From: Lentisphaeria bacterium
Lineage (GTDB): Bacteria; Verrucomicrobiota; Lentisphaeria; Oligosphaerales; Oligosphaeraceae
Assembly: GCA_024405215.1 (NCBI GenBank)
Contig: JAKSPB010000034.1
Location: 1-33,062, forward strand
DNA: 33,062 nucleotides
Reading direction: 5' to 3'
Shown: positions 7,130 through 14,085 of the stretch, in pieces
Position numbering within the stretch: position 1 is the first letter of the stretch
Layout of the letters: every line of letters begins with the position of its first letter
Program-made: the position numbers and the translations under genes
Notes under the pieces: model-generated
Seen by the model: the letters and a program-made list of their open reading frames with translations, nothing else
What the model was told of the DNA's origin: nothing
Databases searched by the model: none

Positions 7130-8938
7130 CTAATCAGCCGGCGCGCTCCATCCCCACTTCTTGAGTACCCGCTTGCGCAGGCGAATGCTCTTGGGAGTGA
7201 CCTCCATCAGCTCGTCGTCATTGATAAAGCTGATGCAGTCCTCCAGGCTCATCTGGACAGGCGGCGTGAGGATGATATTCTCGTCGGAGCCGGCGGCGCG
7301 GACGTTGGTCAACTTCTTCGCCTTGCTGGGATTCACCAGCATGTCTCCTTCACGGGCATTCTCGCCGACAATCTGGCCGGCGTAGATCTTCACGTTGGGT
7401 CCCAGGAACAAGCGCCCGCGCTCCTGCAGATTGAAGAGCGCATAGGGGACCGTTTCGCCGGTTACCATGGAGACCATGGCGCCATGCTGGCGGTAGATGA
7501 TCTCGCCGGCGTATGGCTCGTAGCCGCTGAAGATGTAGTTCATCACGCCCAGTCCCTTGGTGTCCGTCATGAACTCCGAACGGTAGCCCAGGAGCCCCCG
7601 GGTGGGAATCAGATAGACGATGCGGGCCATGCCATTCTCGGAATCCATGGACTGGATGCGCCCTTTGCGAAGGCCCAACTTTTCCATGACAGGACCCACG
7701 TAGTTCTGATCCACATCGACGGTCAGTTCCTCGTAGGGTTCCAGCTTCTCGCCATTGGGGCCCGTCTGGAAGATGACCACGGGACGGGTGCACTCCATTT
7801 CGTAGCCCTCGCGGCGCATCTGCTCGACAAGCACGGAAAGATGGAGTTCGCCGCGGCCGGATACGGTAAAGCCCTGTCCCACGCCCATGGGCACGACCTG
7901 CAAGGCCACGTCGGACATGGTCTCGCGACGCAGACGCTCCTCCAGATGACTGGATGTCACGTAGGTGCCTTCCTGGCCGGCAAACGGAGAGCCATTGGGC
8001 AGGAAGTTCATGGAGATCGTAGGCGGGTCGATGGGCATGGGCGGCAGGGGAATGGGATCCTCCGCAGAGGTATAGGTGCAGCCAACGGTCACGTCGTTCA
8101 TGCCGGCGATGCCGACGAGGTCGCCGCAGATGGCCTCGTTCACCTGGAACTTCTTGTTGGACTCGAAACGGAAGATCTGGGTGATGCGAGCGTTCTTCAG
8201 GCTTCCGTCACGCATGGCCACCGCTGTCGCCTGGTTGATGTCGATCTTGCCGCTGGTGATTTTGCCGATGCCGATACGGCCCAGATAGGGAGAGTAATCC
8301 AGAGTGGAAATCAGAATCTGCAAGGGGCCGTCGGAAGAGCCAGAAGGCGCGGGGATGTCCTTGACGATGTGCTCGCACAACGGCGTCAGGTCCTTCCGCT
8401 CGTCGTCCAGATTGTCCACCGCCCAGCCGTCACGTCCGGAGGCATAGACCACGGGGAAATCCAGCAGGTTGTCCGGAGCATCCAGACGCACGAAGAGGTC
8501 GAATACCTGATCCACCGCCCAGTCTGGACGCGCCGCCGGTTTGTCCACCTTGTTGATGACCACCACGATGGGCAGGGAAAGCGCCAGGGCCTTCTTCAGC
8601 ACGAAGAAAGTCTGGGGCATGGGACCCTCCTGGGCGTCCACCAGCAGAAGCGCGCCGTCCGCCATCTTCAGGACACGCTCCACCTGCCCGCCGAAATCCG
8701 CGTGTCCGGGAGTGTCAATGATGTTGATCGTATAATCCTTATAGGAAAAGGAGCCGTTCTTGCTGGTGATGGTGATGCCGCGCTCACGCTCGATATCGCC
8801 GGAATCCATCATGCATTCCTCGACTTTCTGATTGTCGCGGAACATGCCGCTATACTTGAAAAGCTGATCGACCAGCGTGGTCTTGCCATGGTCGACGTGC
8901 GCAATGATGGCGATGTTGCGAATCTTGGACTGTTCCAT
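7130..8938 (-). CDS. typA: Ribosome-associated GTPase TypA/BipA
   Basis: A translational GTPase of the EF-G/LepA superfamily that acts on the ribosome under stress and in 50S assembly. The 602-residue protein carries G1 AHVDHGKT (residues 13-20), switch I with DIERERGITI (48-57), G3 DTPGH (75-79) and G4 NKVD (129-132). TypA-specific features are SGRDGWA in domain 1 and RGLLGYRSEFMTDTKG in domain III/V. It is the first gene of the long minus-strand cluster. The 110 nt upstream, up to the antiporter terminator, must hold its promoter. No strong SD is close to the ATG; AGGAA lies about 14 nt away. Confidence 0.97.
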   Translation of the reverse strand: MEQSKIRNIAIIAHVDHGKTTLVDQLFKYSGMFRDNQKVEECMMDSGDIERERGITITSKNGSFSYKDYTINIIDTPGHADFGGQVERVLKMADGALLLVDAQEGPMPQTFFVLKKALALSLPIVVVINKVDKPAARPDWAVDQVFDLFVRLDAPDNLLDFPVVYASGRDGWAVDNLDDERKDLTPLCEHIVKDIPAPSGSSDGPLQILISTLDYSPYLGRIGIGKITSGKIDINQATAVAMRDGSLKNARITQIFRFESNKKFQVNEAICGDLVGIAGMNDVTVGCTYTSAEDPIPLPPMPIDPPTISMNFLPNGSPFAGQEGTYVTSSHLEERLRRETMSDVALQVVPMGVGQGFTVSGRGELHLSVLVEQMRREGYEMECTRPVVIFQTGPNGEKLEPYEELTVDVDQNYVGPVMEKLGLRKGRIQSMDSENGMARIVYLIPTRGLLGYRSEFMTDTKGLGVMNYIFSGYEPYAGEIIYRQHGAMVSMVTGETVPYALFNLQERGRLFLGPNVKIYAGQIVGENAREGDMLVNPSKAKKLTNVRAAGSDENIILTPPVQMSLEDCISFINDDELMEVTPKSIRLRKRVLKKWGWSAPAD

Positions 8939-9048
8939 GCTTGGGAAAAATTCCTATGAATAGGGATGTAGAGTGTATTTGTCTATAAGATATATCTTTT
9001 CTGCAAGATTGTCGCCATTTGGCGGGAATTGACTTGTCATTTTATCAC
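8939..9048 (-). promoter_or_regulatory. Probable promoter region of the typA cluster
   Basis: This AT-rich segment lies between the antiporter terminator and typA. It contains a perfect 12-bp palindrome AAGATATATCTT at 8987-8998 and a short inverted repeat CCTAT-ga-ATAGG near 8953-8964. No textbook -35/-10 pair stands out. The palindrome overlaps the most likely -10 area and could be an operator. Confidence 0.4.
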
Positions 9049-9089
9049 AAAAAAAATCCGCAGAAGACGCCAAACCGCCTTCTGCGGAT
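9049..9089 (-). terminator. Rho-independent terminator of the antiporter gene
   Basis: An 11-bp perfect stem (ATCCGCAGAAG / CTTCTGCGGAT; arms 9056-9066 and 9079-9089) is followed on the minus strand by a run of eight T. It lies 70 nt after the antiporter stop, a textbook intrinsic terminator. Confidence 0.93.
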
Positions 9090-9159
9090 CATTGAGGGAA
9101 TTGCAAAAGTCGCTTTGAGGGCGCTTATGCAATTCACCCGTTTTCCTGACAAGCTCAGG

Positions 9160-10797
9160 CTATTCGGCCTGGGCGTTGTCCTTGGTGATGAACTTCAGGC
9201 CAGCCAGAATCAGGATCATCAGTCCGGCGGTAAGCGGGAAGGCCACAAACCAGTTCTGGGTAAAGCCGGCCAGCAGGAATCCCACGAAGGAGACTCCGGC
9301 CACGGTGATGACGTAAGGCAGCTGCGTGCTGACGTGGTTGATGTGCTCGCAACGTGCGCCTGCGGAGGACATGATGGTGGTGTCGCTGATGGGGGAGCAA
9401 TGGTCGCCGCAGACCGCGCCGGCCAGGCAGGCGGACATGCCGATGATGAGCAGCTGGCTGTCACCTGGGAAGATACTGCAGATGATGGGGATCAGGATGC
9501 CGAAGGTGCCCCAGGATGTGCCCGTGGCAAAGGCCAGGACGCAGGCGACCAGGAAGATGACGGCGGGCAGGAAGTTACCCAGTTCGGCGGCGTTGCCTTC
9601 CATGAGCCTGGCGATGAACTCCTTCAGTTCCAGGATGCCGGTCATGTTCTTCAGGGAAGTGGCCAGAGTCAGGATCAGGATGGCGGGAACCATGGCGACA
9701 AAGCCATCGGGAACGCATTTCATGGCCTCCCTGAAGGAGATTACGCGTCGTCCGACCAGATAGATGATGGTAAGAACCAGGGCGATCAGTGCGCCCCAGG
9801 GAAGAGCCACGGTGGCGTCGGTATCGGCGAAAGCGGCCTGGAAGGTCTTGCCATTCTCGCCATAGCCGCCAACGTAGACCAGCGCATAGACGCAGACGCC
9901 AATGAGAACGAGCACGGGCAGAAGCATATCCATGAACTTGCCCTTGGCGTTTTCGCCGGGACGGACGCCGTTGTCCACTTCCCCGCCTTCGGTGAAGAGG
10001 TCGCCCTTCAGCATGGCGTTTCGCTCGTGGCGGGCCATGGGACCGAACTCAAGCTTCATGAAGGTGATGCACAGCACGAAGACGAAGGTCAGCAGGGAAT
10101 AGAAGTTGAAGGGGATGGCGCGTATGAAGAGATCCAGGCCATTGTATCCTGTGCCCTTGGCGAACTCGGAGACGGCTGCAGCCCAGCTGGAAATGGGCGC
10201 GATCATGCAGATGGGCGCGGCGGTGGCGTCAATGAGATAGGCCAGCTTGGCGCGGGAGATCTTGTTGGCGTCGGTGACGGGCTGCATCACGCTGCCGACG
10301 GTCAGGCAGTTGAAATAGTCGTCAATGAAAATCAGGATGCCCAGCACGAAGGTGGCCAGGATGGCGCCCGTGCGGCTCTTGATGTTCCTGTGCGCCCAGG
10401 CGCCGAAGGCGGCGGCGGCGCCGGTACGGTTGATCAGGGCGACCATGATACCCAGGATCACCAGGAAGATGAAGATGCCTGCGCTGCCAGCGACAGCGCC
10501 GATGAGACCATGGTTGACGACGCTGTCAATCGTAGAGAAGAGATTGAAATCGGCGGAAAGCAGGCCACCGAAAAGAATTCCGAGGAAGAGGGAGGAATAG
10601 ACCTCCTTGGTGATCAGCGCCAGGCCAATGGCCAACAGCGGCGGCAGGGCGGCCCAGAAGGTGCCCGTGAAACGGCTGGAGACAGTTTCCGCAGCCTCCT
10701 CGACGACCTCGGCCTCCTGGGCTAGAATCTCAGGGGAAAGACAGAAGAGGCAAAGCACTCCGAGCAAAAGGAAAAACAGGACAGATCGATTTTTCAT
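9160..10797 (-). CDS. NhaC-family Na+/H+ antiporter with N-terminal signal peptide
   Basis: An inner-membrane ion antiporter of the NhaC superfamily, exchanging H+ for Na+ or coupling organic-acid exchange; the substrate cannot be told. The 545-residue protein has about 12 hydrophobic segments. Family blocks include IFIDDYFNCLTVG (156-168), ATAAPICMIAPISSWAA (191-207), GTSWGTFGILIPI and GDHCSPISDTTIMSSAGA near the C-terminus. The first 26 residues look like a cleavable signal peptide (basic start, FFLLLGVLCLFCL core, AQ end), followed by an acidic stretch. The ATG at 10797 is preferred over an upstream in-frame extension to 10905. No SD is evident. It is a single-gene unit between the pseudopilin terminator and its own terminator. 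Confidence 0.92.
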   Translation of the reverse strand: MKNRSVLFFLLLGVLCLFCLSPEILAQEAEVVEEAAETVSSRFTGTFWAALPPLLAIGLALITKEVYSSLFLGILFGGLLSADFNLFSTIDSVVNHGLIGAVAGSAGIFIFLVILGIMVALINRTGAAAAFGAWAHRNIKSRTGAILATFVLGILIFIDDYFNCLTVGSVMQPVTDANKISRAKLAYLIDATAAPICMIAPISSWAAAVSEFAKGTGYNGLDLFIRAIPFNFYSLLTFVFVLCITFMKLEFGPMARHERNAMLKGDLFTEGGEVDNGVRPGENAKGKFMDMLLPVLVLIGVCVYALVYVGGYGENGKTFQAAFADTDATVALPWGALIALVLTIIYLVGRRVISFREAMKCVPDGFVAMVPAILILTLATSLKNMTGILELKEFIARLMEGNAAELGNFLPAVIFLVACVLAFATGTSWGTFGILIPIICSIFPGDSQLLIIGMSACLAGAVCGDHCSPISDTTIMSSAGARCEHINHVSTQLPYVITVAGVSFVGFLLAGFTQNWFVAFPLTAGLMILILAGLKFITKDNAQAE

Positions 10798-10923
10798 GGG
10801 AAAAAGGGATTTTGTTGGAGAAACAAAAAGAATGGAAATGAAAAACTGCCTTAAAATATTACCGTCAAACGAATTTACAATATTCGCCACGGATTTTCTG
10901 GACAAAAAGAACCGGAAGTATAC

Positions 10924-10957
10924 AAAAAAAGCCCGGCGGAGACATGCTCCGACGGGC
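10924..10957 (-). terminator. Rho-independent terminator of the minus-strand pseudopilin
   Basis: An 11-bp stem with a single mismatch (arms 10931-10941 and 10947-10957, 5-nt loop) is followed on the minus strand by seven T. It ends 25 nt after the pseudopilin stop and isolates that gene from the antiporter. Confidence 0.92.
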
Positions 10958-10981
10958 GAAGAAACGATTCAGCTATACAAA

Positions 10982-11728
10982 TCAGGGCTGCCAACCGAGC
11001 CAGCCGAGAGTGGCGTGCTTGAAGGGACGGAAGTAGCGGGACTTGTGGGAATTGTAGTTCCTGTCGAACTCGCCCTTGCCGATGCTCTCAACATGATAGT
11101 CGGTCAGCAGGACATTGCACAAGCCGCCATGACGACGGGAAGCGGCATAGTAGGCCTCGGCATTGTCCTCGCGGCAGACCACGTTCCAGCCCTGGAAGAT
11201 ATTGGTGGAGTCCCAGGTGGTGGTGGTGGACAGGGCATCCGGACCATCCGCGAGGATGACGGGGGTCTCGCCTTTGGAGCAGTGGGATTCCACCTCGCCA
11301 AGGGTCACAGGCTGGTTGTTGTGGGGGTTGTCCTTGGGGCCGGACTGAAAGCCGAAGCAGCTGTAGTTGAAGGTGTAGCCGACGCCTGCCTTCAACTTGC
11401 TGTAGTCCTTGCCGTCAAACGCCTGGGACTTGGAGGAAGCGGGGCAGGAGAAGAGTTTCCATGCCACGTTCTCGTACTTCACGAAATAATTGAAGTAGTC
11501 CATGTAGCCGCCCCACTCGGAATTGTAGATGTAGTAGGACGGATAGTAGTCATTGTTGTCGTTGGAGTACATGAGGAAGACCAGGCCGATCTGCTTCATG
11601 TTGTTGACGCAGCTGATCTGGCGGGCCGTCTCGCGGGCCGAGGAAATCGCAGGCAGGAGCATGGAGGCCAGTATGGCAATTATCGCGATGACCACCAGCA
11701 GCTCGATAAGGGTGAAGTTTTTCTTCAT
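10982..11728 (-). CDS. Type II pseudopilin-like protein, H-X9-D type
   Basis: A membrane-anchored, exported protein with an N-terminal type IV pilin-like methylation signal. The signal is MKKN then [20 protein letters not shown], with Glu at position +5 after the predicted cleavage before Phe5. Position -1 is Asn instead of the canonical Gly. Residues 30-60 form the usual amphipathic helix with [14 protein letters not shown]. The 248-residue protein contains [14 protein letters not shown], an H-X9-D-Y variant (His200, Asp210) of the H-X9-DG motif found in expanded pseudopilin families of Lentisphaerae and Planctomycetes. The ATG at 11728 is chosen over an in-frame TTG at 11740. The gene is an orphan with its own promoter and terminator. 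The role is unknown; a pseudopilus or surface adhesin subunit is possible. Confidence 0.9.
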   Translation of the reverse strand: MKKNFTLIELLVVIAIIAILASMLLPAISSARETARQISCVNNMKQIGLVFLMYSNDNNDYYPSYYIYNSEWGGYMDYFNYFVKYENVAWKLFSCPASSKSQAFDGKDYSKLKAGVGYTFNYSCFGFQSGPKDNPHNNQPVTLGEVESHCSKGETPVILADGPDALSTTTTWDSTNIFQGWNVVCREDNAEAYYAASRRHGGLCNVLLTDYHVESIGKGEFDRNYNSHKSRYFRPFKHATLGWLGWQP

Positions 11729-11805
11729 GGTTGACTTCAATTTGGGGTTGTCTTTGAGGGAGTTGGGTATGGGTTGAAATGCGACGAAACATCGCGGACG
11801 TTAAA

Positions 11806-11833
11806 ATTATAGGAAAGTTTCCTGAAAAATCAA
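11806..11833 (-). promoter_or_regulatory. Sigma70-type promoter of the minus-strand pseudopilin
   Basis: On the minus strand TTGATT (11828-11833) is followed by 16 nt and a perfect TATAAT (11806-11811), about 78 nt before the ATG. The same TTGATT-N16 layout precedes the plus-strand pseudopilin. Confidence 0.75.
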
Positions 11834-11900
11834 GTACCGCCACACGTTTTTCCAAAAAATAACGCCCTCTTCCCCAAAATTAAGGAAATTACTGGAGTTG

Positions 11901-11954
11901 CCGTCATGGATTGCCGACACGGGCTTGTCCTGTGCCCGATGCGCAAGCCCCGGA
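11901..11954 (-). repeat. Dispersed intergenic hairpin element, copy A
   Basis: One of three ~54-bp related elements. On the minus strand it contains GGGGCTTGCGCATCGGGC, ACAGGACA, then GTGTCGGCAATCCATGACGG. The hairpin arms around the TTGC loop contain one mismatch and one G-T wobble. 25 of the first 30 positions match copy C. A second 8-bp perfect inverted repeat (AGCCCCGG / CCGGGGCT, 11946-11967) overlaps its start. It lies 54 nt downstream of cstA and about 170 nt upstream of the pseudopilin start. Confidence 0.8.
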
Positions 11955-12007
11955 AAACGCCGGGGCTGAACACGCAGGCAACTCGAGGATGCAATCACCG
12001 AAAACTC

Positions 12008-13717
12008 CTATGGCGCGGAAACGCCCTGCGAGTTCTTGCGGGCGTTCAGGAGGCGCTTTACCGCCAGGACGGCCAGGATGACCGCCATCACCAGCAGAAG
12101 GATGGCGATGCAGGAGAGGTACTTGTTTTTCTCCCAGTTTGCCTGCATCAGGTTCGCCAGGGCGAAGACGGAGACGCCCCACATGAAGAGCATGGGCAGC
12201 ATGGCGAAGAGCCAGGGATAGCGCTTGCGCAGCAGGAAGAGCGTCACCGTCAGAAGCGTCATGGCGGCAAGCAGCTGGTTGGCCGCGCCGAAGACAGGCC
12301 ACATCCGCACGCTTTCGCCCGTGCAGAGCATCAGGAAGGCCAGGACGATGATGGCGATGGTGCCGGTCCAGCGGTTGCCCAGGAAGGCGCGTCCGCGGCC
12401 AATGGGACGCTGGGGCGCGTCCGCGCTGTTCACGGCGGGCATTTTTTCGCTGGGCATGACCAGTTCCTGCCACAAGAAGCGCGCCAGGCGTGTGCCAGTG
12501 TCCAGGCTGGTCAGGATGAAGGCGGAGATGGTCAGCACGATGAAGGTGCTGCCGATGTAGGAAGGAATGCCCAGGGCCTCGGCAAAGTGTCCAACGCCCA
12601 TGGCGAACATCGTAGGCGCGGCATTGTGGGTCTGGGACGCCAGGGTGGCGTAATTCTCAGCGGAGAGGTAGCAGACGGAGCAGATGGCGATGATGGCCAG
12701 GACGCCTTCCACCAGCATGCCGCCGTAGCCGACCCGGCGGATGTCCTTCTCATTGGCGATCTGCTTGCTGCTGGTGCCGGAGGCCACCAGGGAATGGAAG
12801 CCGCTGCAGGCGCCGCAGGCGATGGTGACGAAGAGCAGCGGAAAGACATCGGGAATCACGCTGCCGCCTTCGGGAATGACGATCGTGGGCATTGTCAGGG
12901 TGGCACGGGCCGCGATGACGCCCGCAACGCCCACGATCATCATGGCATACAGCAGGAAGCTGTTCAGGTAGTCCCGAGGCTGAAGCATGAACCAGACGGG
13001 AATCGTGGAAGCGATGAAAGCATAATAAAGAAGGATAAGGTACCACACGATACGTGCTTGGGAAACGGAGACCCCCAGCAACGCGGGCAGATCGCAGGGG
13101 AAGAGGGTCCCCAGCCAGATGCAGAGGAAGGTCAGCGGCACGAAGATCAGGCTGGCCTCCAGCAAGTCCAGGAGCTTGTTTTTCAGGACACAGCCCATGA
13201 TCGGCGCCAGCACGATGAACAAAATGGAACTGGTGGCCACGGACGGCGTGTTCAGGAAGGAATTGGCAACCTGGTCCGTGAAGACAGCTACGACCAAGAC
13301 CAAAAGCACCAGGCAGAAGACCAGGAAAATCTGGCGTCCCCAGTACCCCAGTTCCTTCTCGACCACGTATGCCACGCTGCGGCCGTCGTGACGCACGGAA
13401 AGATACATGGCCGCGAAATCGTGCATGGCGCCGATGAAAACACATCCCAGAAGAATCCAGACGACGGCGGGAACCCAGCCGTATTTGGCGGCCAGAACCG
13501 GCCCGACGATGGGACCCGCGCCCGCGATGGAGGCGAAATGATGTCCGAAAAGCACCATCGGATTGGTCTTCACATAGTCGATGCCGTCCGCCATCCGCTC
13601 GGAGGGACACTTCCGGGACTTGTCGACCCTGAAGATCTTTTCCAAGACGCGTCCATAGACGATGTAGGCAAACGCGAAATAAACGATGCCCGCGATGAGT
13701 AAACTACTGGTGTTCAT
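12008..13717 (-). CDS. cstA: Carbon starvation protein A family transporter (CstA)
   Basis: An inner-membrane transporter of the CstA family, associated with uptake of peptides or pyruvate when preferred carbon is scarce. The 569-residue protein has many hydrophobic helices and the family signature NPMVLFGHHFASIAGAGPIVGP (residues 52-73), plus GAMHDFAAMYLSVRHDGRS and PVWFMLQPRDYLNSF. It belongs to the shorter CstA class (E. coli CstA has about 700 residues). The basic C-terminus ends in RLLNARKNSQGVSAP. The start at 13717 (MNTSSLL) is favoured; an in-frame TTG at 13738 would add seven residues. AGGA lies about 14 nt upstream, too far for a good SD. It is divergent from a secreted glycosidase, consistent with scavenging of glycoprotein-derived nutrients. 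Confidence 0.95.
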   Translation of the reverse strand: MNTSSLLIAGIVYFAFAYIVYGRVLEKIFRVDKSRKCPSERMADGIDYVKTNPMVLFGHHFASIAGAGPIVGPVLAAKYGWVPAVVWILLGCVFIGAMHDFAAMYLSVRHDGRSVAYVVEKELGYWGRQIFLVFCLVLLVLVVAVFTDQVANSFLNTPSVATSSILFIVLAPIMGCVLKNKLLDLLEASLIFVPLTFLCIWLGTLFPCDLPALLGVSVSQARIVWYLILLYYAFIASTIPVWFMLQPRDYLNSFLLYAMMIVGVAGVIAARATLTMPTIVIPEGGSVIPDVFPLLFVTIACGACSGFHSLVASGTSSKQIANEKDIRRVGYGGMLVEGVLAIIAICSVCYLSAENYATLASQTHNAAPTMFAMGVGHFAEALGIPSYIGSTFIVLTISAFILTSLDTGTRLARFLWQELVMPSEKMPAVNSADAPQRPIGRGRAFLGNRWTGTIAIIVLAFLMLCTGESVRMWPVFGAANQLLAAMTLLTVTLFLLRKRYPWLFAMLPMLFMWGVSVFALANLMQANWEKNKYLSCIAILLLVMAVILAVLAVKRLLNARKNSQGVSAP

Positions 13718-14085
13718 AACAAGAAACAGTCCTACCAAGATTTGGCGACACTTGTCTAGCGCCTGACCGACGGTAAATATAATTCATTCTGAGCTATTTG
13801 AAGTCGGACGGGGCCGACGGGTCGGACGGGGCCGGCGGGGCCGACAGTGCAACGCCAAAGCGGAAATGTCCCAACGGCCAAAACTTATCCAAAAACATTG
13901 ATTTTATACTTTTTTAACAAGACCACGCCATAAGAACTCTTTAACCAAAGAAAAGTCAAAACAAAAAAGGAACGATTGTTATTTTAAAGACCATTCGATG
14001 GTTTTCCTGATCGGCAAAATCACCGACATGGATTTTCACACGGACTTTTTCCGCCCCCATACCCCCCAAAAAATTCTTTATTCCC
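13718..14085. other. Divergent intergenic region cstA / GH20-like gene
   Basis: 368 nt without a convincing gene. The cstA-proximal side holds an AT-rich patch (around 13776-13786) suited to a cstA -10. It is followed by the GC-rich tandem repeat listed separately and a very AT-rich stretch (13880-13990) that probably drives the plus-strand gene. A small inverted repeat ACCAT-tcg-ATGGT lies at 13990-14002. The last 30 nt before 14086 are C/A/T-rich with no SD. Confidence 0.6.
13803..13845. repeat. 18-bp GC-rich tandem repeat
   Basis: Two adjacent 18-bp units, GTCGGACGGGGCCGACGG (13803-13820) and GTCGGACGGGGCCGGCGG (13821-13838), differ at one position. They are followed by a truncated GGCCGAC. 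Each unit also contains short palindromic parts (GTCGG / CCGAC). The repeat sits between divergent promoters. Confidence 0.85.

Noticed and set aside
6707-8959. 750-codon plus-strand open frame opposite typA, and a 613-codon minus frame opposite the GH20-like gene (14701-16542)
   Set aside because: Both lie entirely antisense to well-supported genes and read as low-complexity G/H/R-rich sequence, a by-product of high-GC codon use.
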